Positions 23,978-35,540 of a stretch of 64,000 nucleotides of DNA are shown here, in pieces. Made by a program: the position numbers and the translations under genes. This DNA comes from Strigamia acuminata. Lineage: Eukaryota > Arthropoda > Chilopoda > Geophilomorpha > Linotaeniidae. The stretch is taken from NCBI GenBank assembly GCA_949358305.1, contig OX442317.1, forward strand, positions 1,178,001-1,242,000, in the 5' to 3' direction. Under the pieces are notes generated by a model that was not told the DNA's origin, ran no database searches, and saw only the letters and a list, made by a program, of their open reading frames with translations. Each line of letters starts with the position of its first letter. Position 1 is the stretch's first letter.

Positions 23978-26477
23978 TTAATAATTTCCAATTGCAAATT
24001 CTAAAATTAAAACACAGAATGATAAAATAGTACCAAATACAAGAAATGTGAATGCTGCATAAGTGAGTTTTAAATCCACAGCTGACAATGCTTGTTTCGC
24101 TTCGTCTAAAGCATCGCAATGAGGTCGGGCAAGAACTTCAGCTGTTGGAAATAGTTTGTGCAGTATGCCTGATGATCCGCAACGAATTACACTAGATTGA
24201 AGAAAATGCTGATTAATTATTATCGTACGCATTTGTACATTTTTTCTTATGTGCATACAATTGAGAAATGGTCTCTGTGTATTGAGAATGTTTAGTTAGT
24301 GTCATCGTTATGATAGCTGGACTGAATTGCTCTTCCAAGATACGAATGTTGCAACCCAAAACTCCTGACAGTTCATCTGGGTAAAGCGCAGCATAACTGC
24401 TGCCGTTGTGACTCAGGAGCAAGTTTGGGATTGATAATCTTGCGGATTCATGCAGGTTTGAATCTATTATTTTTTTGAACAGTCCATACTTAGAATTCTA
24501 AAAAAATAGACAAAGTTTCATCAGGAGTAATTCTCATCAATCTTGTTATGTCTGCTGATGGTGGAGTAAATAATAGTAAAGTGACGTTGTTTAAATAGGA
24601 TACCAGAATAGTTCGTTCAAGCGGTCCACCTCTGACAGTTGCAATTTTGAATCGACCGTCGCTTATAATATCTTCAAGACTTTTAAATGGGAAAATCGAT
24701 TTGTTTGCTGAAAACGAAGCTGTGAGGACACTGCTGTAATATGTTGTAATAAACAGCAGAAAAAGTAACATGACGGTATTCATTATCTTTATCGATGTGT
24801 TCGGAGAATCAATGTAATTTAATCCTAAAAATCATAATTGTTTAAGTGTAAAACTTTGAACCGTTTATTTTTGTGTATTTACCTTGAGATGGGTAAAGTA
24901 AGAGAAATTTTTCGAAAAAATTGTTAACCCAATCATAGATGTAATTTATTGATAATTTTTCTCGTTGATTTTTGGGATGTTTGGGAGCATACAGATATTG
25001 AAAATATGCTGAAGTGAAAAGGGAGAGAAGAGCAAAAAGCAAAACAATAGCTAAGATAACTTGCCAAAGCAATGGCGTGTAAGGTTTGAAGAAAGCCGAA
25101 TGTACAAAATTAGATTCGGCATAATTTAGTTCACTTCTCATTAACACCACCATTCTTGTTATCAAAACACATGGTGTTATATCCACGTCTTCAAAGTATT
25201 TTATGTCCAATTTTGACATCATTCCAACCATATCACTTTTCTGAAAGACAAATACTGTTAGGTTTTATTGACCTGAAACTGCAGTCTCATTAATTAGACA
25301 ATTTGCCTTTTCTTTTAGGAGTTCAAACATATGAATTACAGCTGCTTTCCTCATTTCTAATGGTGTGTTCGATGTTGTTGCTAGTACAATGTATGACGCA
25401 CTAAATTAAAACTCAAATAAACGTATGAACAAAGCAAGAAAAGAGTAATGGTTTACTTGAAACCTAAGTAAGTTGATAGGATTTGCAGAAACTCGTATCT
25501 CTTTCCTTGTACTTGTACGGTATTATTTTTTACGGTAACTGCCATCATTCCAGGAATCTATAGAAAATGGTCATTCATGTTGATTTGACAAGTGAGTGTA
25601 ATTTTTGTTCTTGTGTCGTACCGTAGTTAATGTTATTCTCAGAGTAAATCCATTTAAGACTTTTCCACTTGTTGGTTTGCCATACCAATGACTTTGTAAT
25701 GTGGCTGCATCAATTTTGCCAACTACATTTGTGTCGTAAGAATTTGAAGAATTCAGAATAAGTTGGCTTGCTATCCAAAACTAGAATAAATTGGGACAAT
25801 GAGTACAAGATCAATGAAGAGTTAATGAAATTTGAATCGTACGTGTTGTTTGTTTGTATGTTGAAGAATGTAAGCATTACTATCAACTCGGATATGGGCC
25901 CTTAAATACTGTAGGTCGTTTATCAAATAGTTGTCCATGTCTTCGTACATAAATACCCATTTATATTGTATGTGAAAGACTTCGAACTGATTCTAATTAA
26001 TTCAGAAGCTTAGTAATGCATTTTATAGAACTTGAAAAAGTCCTTACTTGAAATTGAAACAATAATTGCACACACGATGGTCTACACCAAACAGCAATAT
26101 TGTATCTTTTTCCATTGTTTAAGTATCTTATTAGCTCAACGGAATGATTATTATACAAGGGTATTTTATAAATATTATTGAATATGCAGGCGGATGAAAG
26201 CATTTGATTGACAGCAATTAGATCTAAGAAGAAATGATTGAACATTTAGATTTTTTTAACCGGCAAAGTTTTTGTTTTTACCTGTTTCAACATTGGTGAT
26301 GAATAATACTTCTTTCCAAAGCATACGGTCTACAAATTTGACTAATACATCCACGATTGACTTACTTTCTGACATGCCATTTGCAGCATTATTGAGATTA
26401 ATTGAATTGAAGTTTAGACAAACCGAGAGAAGTAAATACAGAAGCGGTAATCTGCAAAAGCAGGGGTAAATTGTCAT
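23978..26477 (-). CDS. Divergent ionotropic receptor (IR gene 9), 10 exons, about 635 aa, one GC-AG intron
   Basis: Exons: 26282-26477, 26048-26223, 25843-25992, 25622-25780, 25457-25557, 25307-25400, 24883-25240, 24604-24824, 24259-24497, 23978-24191 (1908 nt). Every exon length equals that of the gene at 16975-19470 and the exon 6 donor is again GC (AAAAG|GCAAAT). The ATG is at 26477. M1, pore end LLLYPSQG, M2 motif SVLTASFSANKSIFPF and M3 are intact. Near identity with gene 7 extends through the 5' flank, so this is a recent block duplication of about 7.0 kb offset. Confidence 0.86.
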
Positions 26478-27758
26478 TTTTATGATGAACTGCTTACTGG
26501 TTTGTGGAATAGTGGAGAAACGGTTTATGTCAGTTCAACTGTCACTGACTTCTGTCAGCCAATGTATTCGATTTTTGTCTTGACAGTTTTTATTTTTCTG
26601 TGGCCAATCAGTGATGAAACAACTGGGATATACGTAAGTACTACTTTCTTTGAAACAAGAAAAATGCCTAGAAACAGCTACCTATAGATAATAACTTGTT
26701 AAAACAGGGGGTCAAGTACAGAGGCAAAGTATTGCATTTAGTTTGGTTCTGGTCTTGGGCACTGTATGATTGAAACTAAAAATTCTTTTTCCCTTAATAT
26801 TGAATCTAGCAATCATCGATGGACACCAATGCTTTTATGAGTACTAGTTTTTAGAAATAAGCACCTGTAAGTGCTTATTTCGTCTGTATGTATGTATGTG
26901 TATACTACTTAATCTGTCAATGTCAATGTTTTGTACGTCATTGGTCCCACTAATAGTAGTTGTTAAAGTTTTCAATTTCTAATGTGTAAATATAATAATT
27001 TTAAAGGAGTAGCAAGTTAATTTGACATGACAGTTATTAGCACATAGTATCCAGTAAATTTAGTTGATAAAGATCAAAAACTATTTTTGAAGTTTGTTTT
27101 TCTTTTTTAATGGTTAATGGTATTTACTTTTAAAGAAATAGCAGTTAATTTTGCAAAAAAATTGTTTTTACCTGTTTCAACAACCCTTTCGTCGTTCGGA
27201 CGGTCAAAAATAAATAAAGCATAGTGTAAACAAATCGAAGCGAATGTTTCAAATTCTGAAATTTGAAAATAAGTGAAGCTGGTATTTGTTTTTGCAATGT
27301 TGACTCGATACCGAACGTCTGTTTGAATTAAAACGTGGGTGGCGGCCGGTGCTGTCCAGTGGCTACTGTTTTAAATACAATCCAATATCGTAAAGGGATG
27401 TTTTTAAAATTTAAAATACTTTAATTTGTGTGAAAGGTGTAACTGGGTGTTGTGACCCCGAATAGAGTAAAATGGTATTAAATGGCAGAATACTAAAAAA
27501 AAAAAAGTGTAGGAAATGGAGTTCATTTATGCCTCTTTTCTCATAAACCAGTACCGAACATCTGAAAGATGACTTTAAGTAAATTCAAAGAGGAGATTTG
27601 TTATTCTTTTTTGTATTTATGTCAGTAGTGTGAGTGTCAGAGTATGAACCTGTAAAGGGGATTTTTGTAATTAGAGAGTTGTTTACATTAAAGTAGTATG
27701 AATTCCACAGCCTGGGAAAACCAAGATAACAAATTATTCACACTGTGATTTCTGTAAG

Positions 27759-27791
<33 letters not shown>

Positions 27792-28742
27792 GGGGTTTCA
27801 TTAAATGAGTGATTAGTTGATTACTTTGATTATTGCAATAATCATAATCACTCAATTATTGAGGGCCCAACAAAAAATTTGATTATGTGATTATTTGTAC
27901 GTGTGATTATGTGAAGGTCACATGACTTTCTGTGTTGGTCACATGGGCAACCTGAAAAGCTGATGCGAGCAACCGTAACATGTAGATTGTTCTGATGGGC
28001 GGAATTGTTTAAACTGTAACTTAGATACGTAGCAATTGTTTAAAAAAAGTTGCTACAAGTAACAATTACAACTCCCTAACTTGTTTAATGTGTTGAGTTT
28101 AACCTAAACTGAGCACACTTTATTGTATTATGACCTTGTGTAGTTGAAGCGGGTGTGGCGCCGCCATGTTGGTTTGAGTTGAGAGAGCACTTATAATCGC
28201 CCAAGTCAGCAGAAAATCATGGTTTGGGGTGATTACTTGATTACTTGATTAGTTGCTTATTTGATGAAATGATTATTCTCAGGATTGGTTGAATCCAGTC
28301 TCATGATACATCAAATAATCAACTAATCAAAGTAATCAAAGTAATCAACTAATCACTCATTTAATGAAACCCCTTAATGATAATAAATTGTATTCCCTTT
28401 AAGTATGCAGTCTTAGGCCATATTTAGTACTACGGCAGTTATTAGGATACTTGGATTGAATGCATTAAGGACTGCTTTTCGATGTTTTATGCTTTGAATA
28501 AAAATAGGTAAAAATAAACTCAATTTCAGACCTTTTACCAAAAAGTGTAATTCTGCCGTTTTGCACGATTTTTATTCCGTTTTGGATCACACCTCAGGGT
28601 GAGATGTATTTGATGTTTGTTACAACTATTAGCTATTTCTCTCAGTGCAGTACGAACCAGGTTTTTCATTTACACAAATGCATCAGTGCAAAATAAGTTT
28701 ATATAATTAACAAACAGCTTATGCTTTTGTATTGCAGATCTT
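26478..28742. other. Non-coding region: duplicated IR flanks plus a transposon
   Basis: 26478-27060 repeats the 5' flank of IR gene 7. It includes AATAAGCACCT at 26856, which here is half of a perfect 11 bp inverted repeat (26854-26864 and 26871-26881, 6 bp spacer). 27181-27480 and 28435-28640 resemble parts of 30744-31200. An ATT-rich microsatellite near 27759-27791 and the inverted-repeat element at 27792-28373 lie between them. No gene was seen. Confidence 0.5.
27792..28373. mobile_element. Non-autonomous inverted-repeat element, 582 bp
   Basis: It starts GGGGTTTCATTAAATGAGTG and ends with the complement (CACTCATTTAATGAAACCCC); pairing continues for about 40 bp through GATTAGTTGATTACTTTGATTA. 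The subterminal regions are full of GATTA/TAATC repeats. There is no coding capacity. It sits in an AAT microsatellite, which hides the target duplication. The homologous flank near 31040 lacks it. The superfamily cannot be assigned from sight. Confidence 0.75.
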
Positions 28743-28838
28743 TTAATAATTTTCAATTGCAAGTTCTAAAATAAAAACAGAGAATGATAAAATTGTACCA
28801 AATACAAGAAAAATGAATGCTGCATAAATGAGTTTGAG
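28743..28838 (-). pseudogene. IR last-exon relic (truncated exon 10)
   Basis: The last 96 bp of an exon 10 (M3 and C-terminus, ending ELAIENY and stop) match IR genes 7 and 9. Homology stops abruptly at 28838, where unrelated DNA begins. All upstream exons are missing. Confidence 0.7.
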
Positions 28839-29435
28839 TACACGAATGTGACCGAGTGTCTAAATTCTGGAGGACTGAAAATCAAGAAAACTTAATTAGA
28901 TGTTCGTTAGAATTCGCGTACACGAACGTACGGGTGACACAACACGTACGTCTAATTTGGTGTAAATTTCCCCTTCGGTCGCCGACTTTGGTGGATCGTA
29001 ATGCTACTTTTTTCGACCAAATAAAAAATATATATATACAGGCTGGTGCAGATTTCGATTTGGAATCGAATGAGCCTAGTTTCAAAATTTATAAACCTAG
29101 TTTTGATATAGAAAATAGCATTTTACATATCGCGACGAAGATTTCATGGCTCACGGGATCCGCCAGGTGGCGCTAGTACAATGTTACAACTTCCTGTGCG
29201 CGGACGGAAGTAGTATTATTTAGACGGCTAAAAGTGCACTAAAACCGGTTTATTAATTCAACCGGAGGTCCGAGAAATCTGAAAATACCTTACAATAATA
29301 ATATAAGCATGCTGAATTCAATGCCGTTGTCCGTTTTGCTCTAGCTGCTATAGTTTTTGCGGAATCGTTGACGACGGACGGACAGACAGACAGAACCGTT
29401 TCATGAGACTTTCTAAACATCAGGTTTAGAAGTCT
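28839..29435. other. Unrelated ~600 bp segment replacing the body of an IR gene
   Basis: The segment lies between an exon 10 relic and the first codons of an exon 1 relic, so it stands where nine exons once were. It contains a palindromic stretch GTACACGAAyGT repeated at 28847 and 28918, an AT run, and the string GACGGACGGACAGACAGACAG near its end, of a type often seen in arthropod transposon ends. A 106-codon plus-strand ORF has no recognisable domain. Its identity is unknown. Confidence 0.4.
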
Positions 29436-30182
29436 AAAAGCAGGAGTAAATTGTCATTTTTATTATGAACTGCTTACTGGTTTGTGGAATAGTGGAGAAA
29501 TAATGCTTTATGTCAGTTCAACTGTCACTGACAGAAAAGCCAATGAATTCGGTTTTTGTCTTGACAGTTTTTATTTTTCTGTGGCCACTCAGTGATGAAA
29601 CAACTGGGCTATAAGTACTACTTTCTTTGAAACAAGAAAAATGCCTAGAAACAACTGCCTATAGATAATAACTTGTTAAAACAGGGGGTCAAGTACGGAG
29701 GCAAATTCTTGCATTTTGTTTGGTTCTGGTCTTTGGCACCGTATGATTGAAATTGAAATTCTTTTCCCCCTAATATTGAATCTAGCAATCATCGATGGAC
29801 ACCAATGCTTTTATGGTTACTAGTTTTTGAAAGAAAAAACGAAATAAGCACCTAAACGTGTATGCTACTTGATCTGTCAATGTCAATGATCATCATTGAT
29901 CCCACTTATTGTAGTTGTGAAAGTTTTCAATTCCCAATTTGTAAATATAATAATTTTTAAGGAGTAGCAAGTTAATTTGACTTGACATGACTATTATTAA
30001 CCGAATTTGTAAATATAATAATTTTTAAGGAGTAGCAAGTTAATTTGTCTTGACATGACTATTATTAGCAAATAGTATCCAGTAATTTTAGTTGATAAAG
30101 ATCAAAAACTCTTTTTGATGTATGTTTTTCTTTTTTACTTTTGAAGAAAGAGCAGTTAATTTTGCAAAGCTTTTGTTTTTAC
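29436..30182. other. Duplicated IR 5' flank with first codons of a lost gene
   Basis: 29437-29457 is the beginning of an IR exon 1 (ATG at 29457, stop after about seven codons). 29458-30130 repeats the gene 7/9 upstream flank, including AATAAGCACCT at 29843-29853. About 55 bp (29940-30060) are tandemly duplicated inside it. Confidence 0.55.
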
Positions 30183-30357
30183 CTGTTTCAACATTGGTCC
30201 AAACCATACGGTCGAGATAATGACCAAAGTATTTGCGATTGGCTTGCTTTCTGGCATGTCATTTGCAGCTTTACCAGTATGATTAGATTTTGTTTAGACA
30301 AATAAAGAGAAGTAAATGAAAAAGCGGTAATTTGCATTTAAAAAAGTAAATTCTCAT
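30183..30357 (-). pseudogene. Decayed IR exon 1
   Basis: Alignable with exon 1 of IR gene 9 (donor ACCTG, core MxxSKxIxxxLVxxVDxMxW, start CAT at 30355-30357) but with internal deletions and stops. No other good exon of this copy follows downstream. A trace of an exon 2 end may lie near 30635-30662. Confidence 0.6.
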
Positions 30358-30379
30358 CTTTATGATGAACTGCCTACTG

Positions 30380-30603
30380 CAGCGTTTCCCAAACTCTGAG
30401 GCGCGAGCTGATTTTTGGTGAGGCGCACCGCCTAATTAGGACAAACTTGTGTTAAATTTAATGCAAAATTAAATACAAATTTCTTTTTTTTCTTTTTAGT
30501 AGTTTATTTTTGAAAAATGTAATGCACCGATAGATGCATTGGGGCACGGAAGATCGCCTTGCTTAAAATTGGGTCGCGATGTTAAAAGGTTTTGGAACCC
30601 CTG
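30380..30603. mobile_element. hAT-like MITE, 224 bp, degenerate ends
   Basis: It starts CAGCGTTTCCCAAACTCTG and ends GGTTTTGGAACCCCTG, imperfect inverted termini of the GGTTCCCAAAC type common in hAT elements. The 8 bp target duplications are GCCTACTG (30372-30379) and GCCTACGG (30604-30611). The IR gene 9 flank (CTGCTTACTGGTTTG) is the empty site. Confidence 0.75.
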
Positions 30604-31519
30604 GCCTACGGGTTTGCGAAGCACTGGAGCAATGCTTGAAAATGTCCGAGGATGACAACTGTGAGATCTAAAATTAAATGAATGAAACAGTTAATGCTTT
30701 AAATTCATTTCGCAGTATTCATGTGAGAATTTTATATATTGCGAAGCAACCCTTTCCTCCTTAGGACGGTCAGCTAAAGCGTTGTAAGAATAAATAAAGA
30801 ATAGTGTAAACACAGGAAAAAACTTTACAAATCGATACGAATGTTACAAATTTTGAAATGTGTATTTTTATATTTTATATTTTATATTTTATATTTTAGA
30901 AATTTATATATTTGGATTATGTTGACTCGATACCGAACGTCTGTATGAACTAAAACGTGAGTGGCTTTAAATACAATCCAATTTGTAATACTAAAATTTG
31001 TGTGAAAGATGTAACTGGGAGTTGTGACTTGGATTGAATGCATTAAGGACTTCTTTTAGATGTTTTGTGTGCTTTGAATAAAAATAAACTTTTGCACGAT
31101 TTTTATTCTGTTTTGGATTACATCTCAGGGTAAGGTGTATTTGAGGTTTGTTACACCTATTAGCTATTTCTCTCAGTGTTGTACGAACCAGGTTTTTCTT
31201 TCAACGTTTTCCTTGAATGGCGAAAAAAGCATTATCGAATCAACCTGTAAAAAATCTAGAATGTGGCAAGAAATGTACAAAAAATAGATGATTCTTGCAC
31301 ACAATGAATTTACATCGAATTGTTTTAATTATAGTCTATAAGAATAAAAGTCGCTCTGCTACAGAATGCATATTTCAAACATTGGACCTACAAACAATGA
31401 TATGCTATAACAACTGAGTTATAATAGAATGAACAACTTGGGTAGAGTCTATGTTACAGTTTATTTATTTTTTCTAGAAACAAACAATAAATTAGAAGTA
31501 GTATTTGTTGATAGTGGCT
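30604..31519. other. Intergenic region before IR gene 10
   Basis: Decayed copies of flank sequence also found at 27181-27480, 28435-28640 and 57110-57300. An (ATATTTT)n microsatellite of about five units lies at roughly 30868-30900. No coding exon was seen. Confidence 0.45.
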
Positions 31520-34242
31520 TTAATGAATTCCAAGGGTGCGTTCACAAGCAAATATGAATAATGAAAGGATTATACCAATTGCAAGAAAAATAAATGCTGC
31601 ATAAGTGAGTTTTAAATCCACAGCTGACAACACTTGTTTGGCTTCTTCTTCGGCATCATATCGGGGTCTGTCGATAACCAAAGCATCACGAAATAGTTGT
31701 TGCAATATGCCTGATGATCTGGCACGAAGGATACTAGATTGGAAAAATGGTGATAAGTGTATTTTAGAAATTTGTATATTTGGATTATATACTAAAAAAA
31801 GTAATGTTAAAAAGTGCAAGCTTTCACTATAATAGGTGTAAATCACTTGACGTTTTTTTGGAGGGTTAAATTTTACTCCATTCACCTTTTACCAAAAGTG
31901 CAATTCTGACATTTTACACAGTTTTTACACAATTTTTACTCAATTTGGAATTTACACGTCTAAGTTACACCATCTAACATTTTTTTAGATGTTACAATTT
32001 TTTAAACGGTGCATTTTTAATGCTCTTCACTTTTTTCATCTCTTATTTTTCAACTCAGCTTACAATAGATTAAATGTTTCCGTATATTGAGAATGTTTTC
32101 TTAAGTAGAACCAGACGGGCGAAGGAAAGTATTTCTGTGGTAGAATACGAAACTTGCAATTCAATCTAGTTGAGAGTTCCAGAGTGTAAAGACCAACATT
32201 GTTGTCATCTTCCAGCAATAGTTGATCAGGGACGTTTGCAGATCCTAATGATTTGTAGAGGCTTAATTCTCGAATTTTTTTAAAACCGCTATGTGGCGTA
32301 GTCTAAAATGTAAGGAGACAATTTAAAAGAGAATCAGTAAAAGCGTTGGCTTATAAACGAAATCAGTTATACTAAAACAGCATGCTCAAAAAGAGAATTT
32401 CCAGTTGCTCTTAATTTGATTCGACCATCATTTGCAATATCTTCAATATTTTTGAAAGGGAAAATTGCTTTGTTGGCTGAAAACGATGCAGTCAGAACAC
32501 TGTTGTAATATGTTGTAATAAATAAAAGAAATAATAACATGACTGTAGTCAATGTGTTTTTCGATGTGCTTTGAAAGTGGCTGTAATTTAAACCTGAAAA
32601 TTAAAAGATAAAATGTAGTATAGTTTTTCGTTTGTGAATGCTTTTACCTTGAGACGGATATAGTGACAGAAATTCTTCAAGGAACTTATTAGTCCAATGG
32701 TAGATCTTGTTGCCTCTTCGGTTTTTGTTTTCATTAAAATATCTAAGACAAACTGTAGTGAAAAAAGACAGAAGCGCAAAAAGAAGAACAAAAGCAAAAA
32801 TAACATTCCATAACAATGTTGTGTATGGTTTGAAGAAAGCCGAATGAGTGAAACTGGATTCGTCATAGTTGAAAGAATTTTTCATTATAAGTGTCATTGA
32901 TGCCATAAAGATGTGCTGCGTTACATCGTAATAATCAAAATACCTGAAGTTCACTCTCATTGCCATTCCAATCATATCAATTTCCTAGAGTTTAAATGAC
33001 TTTTTTAAGAAGTAGTTTAGTGAATCGCCGTTTAGTTTTTTAAATACCTTATTCTTCAGACTCACAAACATATCATCTGTAAATGCTTTTATGGCAGCTG
33101 CCATAGTAGTGTTAGGTAAGGTTGCAAATGGAATATAGGTTGCACTGAGTAATTCAAAATGACAATATTAATTAGATGTAATTTAATAATTGTGATTCAC
33201 GTTATACTTGAAACCCAAGAAAGTCGATGACATTTGAAGAAAATCGTATCGACTTCCCGTCACTTCTATATGTTTACCACGTCTAACAACTGTCATTCCT
33301 GGCCTACCCTGTTGGAATTCTTTTGGTTAGAAGGTTCAGTTTTAGAACGTGCTACTGCCAATACCAAAGTAACTCCTATTTTTATAGAGAACCCTTTTAA
33401 GACTTGACGACCTCTTCTCTTTCTGTTCCAATATGCTCGTAATGTGGCTGAATCAACTTCACCAGTGATTCTGTGGTCGTAGGAATTTGGAGCACTCAGG
33501 AAAAGTTGACTTATTATCCAAAGCTTAATGAAAATGCAAACCATTACTACCGTAGTCAAATCACGATTCAACGGAATTTGAAGTCTACTTGATCTTTCCT
33601 GGATTGTTGAATGCTGTACACAATACTGTCGACTCTGATGAGGGTGCTAAGATATTGTAAATCTTTTTCCAAGATGTCGTTTGTGTTCTCGTAAATAAAG
33701 AACCATTTGTATCGCTTGAAGAAAACATCAGAATATTTCTAGTGATAAATAAACTGGTTGTTAATTTAACAAATAATTATAGAGTAACCTAGTTACTTGA
33801 AATAAAGACTGGAGGCATGATGTTCTGCACCAGACAACAACATTGTTTTCAAATCTATTGTTTAAGTATTTTGGAATTTCCATTGAATGATTAAGCAGTA
33901 TTTTTTGAATATTGTGGGAAATGCCTGAGCTGGACAGCTTTTGACTGATAGCTGTCAAGTCTAAATTAAATGGATTTATAGGATTACGTGGACACTAGAA
34001 CAATCTTGTTAATCGTTTTTACCTGCATCAACATCGGTGAACAATGACATTTGTTTCCAATTCAGCTGATCGACAAATTTGAGTATTATATCCGTGGTAG
34101 GCTTGTTTGTTAACACTGAATTCTTGCTTCCTAACTGCGCATTTACTACATTGTAAGCCAGATTGATATTTGGAATCCACGGAGAATGAACCAATAGAAG
34201 TACAGGTGTAATGGGTAATCCGTAAATATGAGAAATGGCCAT
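31520..34242 (-). CDS. Divergent ionotropic receptor (IR gene 10), 10 exons, about 633 aa
   Basis: Exons: 34023-34242, 33797-33960, 33589-33738, 33365-33523, 33208-33308, 33048-33144, 32648-32984, 32373-32593, 32064-32302, 31520-31733 (1902 nt). The ATG at 34242 starts MAISHIYG and the signal peptide. Exon 2 has WCRTSC. Exon 7 has M1 (LLWNVIFAFVLLFALLSF) and SLYPSQG. Exon 8 has SVLTASFSANKAIFPF. Exon 10 has M3 and a longer tail ending LGIH. Intron 9 is about 330 bp, longer than in the others. With genes 11 and 12 it forms a second subfamily (exon 9 motif TPHSGFKKIREL, exon 6 of 97 nt). Confidence 0.85.
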
Positions 34243-35396
34243 TCGAGTTTTTTATATGGTGTAATTCCTGGTAACCTCTTGAAACTAAATAAAATGTAAA
34301 AATCAGTACAAGAAAAGATGGGAAAAGCAACTGTTTGAATATTTAAGTTCGAGGTATTTATGCATTTGCTACTATTTAATTAATTTCTTAAAGTTATATT
34401 GACTTACCAAGTGCAGAAGCAATGATATCTATTTGGTGTTGACAAGTTTGCTCGAATGTTTGTTGTGGGTGGTGGCAGATGTCAATGGTTACCTAATTGT
34501 ATGAAATGTGATATTGACCACTTTTTAATCTTTATTGGTGTAGCTAAGCAACGAAAGTTATGATTTATTTATTAATTTAAACACTCAAAAAGGAGTAGGT
34601 TAATTATCGTTATTACTATCATCAGGTCTCTGGCTCATTCTGTACAAGTGTACAAATGTGGCTTTAACCCTTGCAGTACCAACCTAAAAAAATCCTTTAC
34701 TCACCCAATCCGGGTCATTTTTGATTCCAAGCCGAAAACATTTTTCCAAAATGTGTGAAAATGAATTTATTCAGAGTATTTCATGTTTAAAAAGAAATTT
34801 AAGCAATTTGGTATTTGTCGAAACAGAGTGGCTACAATAATTGACATTAGGTGCATTCAATCTTAAATGGATTTCCGCAATCGTGATTTTCTTGATTTTC
34901 AGATATCAAGGAAATGGGATTTAAACTTTGAACAACCTTAAAATTTCCCAAAATCTAAATGCTGTACATGCGCAATGTGAACTATGGAATCAACTTCCTG
35001 TTTGCAATGCGGGACATTTAAACTAAGTTGGCCGCGTTCGAGAGCTCAAACGTGGCCGAAATATCACGATTTTGCCATGTGTCCGAAATCGGATTTTCTG
35101 AAATCGGATTTCGTTTTTATGACGGAAAAACCGTCACTTTCGGGCTCTCGAAATCAGAGTAATCCATTTTATATTGAACGCACCTATTGTATTTAAAAGA
35201 AGTGGGTAAACAAAGGAATTTTATGAAAAATGTTATTGGGATTTTTAAATCTATTATTTTTTTTTTAGTGTTTGTTATGATGTTTAATGAAAATACATAA
35301 AATTTCAGAAAGATAATCCTGACAGTTTTCGAGAAAAAAAATAAAAACGCTTTTGGAGGTCAAAATTGACTCTAGGTTGTGGTGGGAAGGATTAAT
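34243..35396. other. Intergenic region with a TA-flanked MITE
   Basis: 34243-34735 is the 5' flank of IR gene 10 and is repeated at 59702-60040. The MITE at 34848-35186 and unique AT-rich sequence follow. No AATAAGCACTT copy was found here. Confidence 0.45.
34848..35186. mobile_element. Inverted-repeat MITE with TA ends, about 335 bp
   Basis: It starts TAGGTGCATTCAATCTTAAA and ends with a near complement (TTTATATTGAACGCACCTA), giving about 26 bp of imperfect terminal repeats. A TA at each end fits a Tc1/mariner-type target duplication. The GAACGCACCTA end recurs singly near 57546 and 63540. No coding capacity. Confidence 0.6.
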
Positions 35397-35540
35397 TTAG
35401 TTCAATTTTAAATGGCCACTCCAAAACAAGAATAAACAGTGACAAGATGATGCCTAATGCAAGAAATATTTATGCTAGACGTCAGAGTCTTAAACCTCCA
35501 TCTGACAGCTATTGTTTGAACAATTGGCATCTTCAGTTAC
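35397..35540 (-). pseudogene. Decayed IR exon 10 relic
   Basis: Matches the M3 exon of IR genes 2 and 3 (AACAGTGACAAGATGATGCC, then CTGACAGCT) but the reading frame is damaged and the exon start is lost. The homologous locus near 60040 lacks most of this segment. Confidence 0.6.

Noticed and set aside
28856-29176. 106-codon plus-strand ORF in the foreign segment
   Set aside because: No recognisable domain, doubtful start codon, and it lies in a probable repeat; kept only as a note.
30868-30900. (ATATTTT)n as a regulatory array or CRISPR-like repeat
   Set aside because: Simple microsatellite without spacers; no CRISPR structure occurs in this window.
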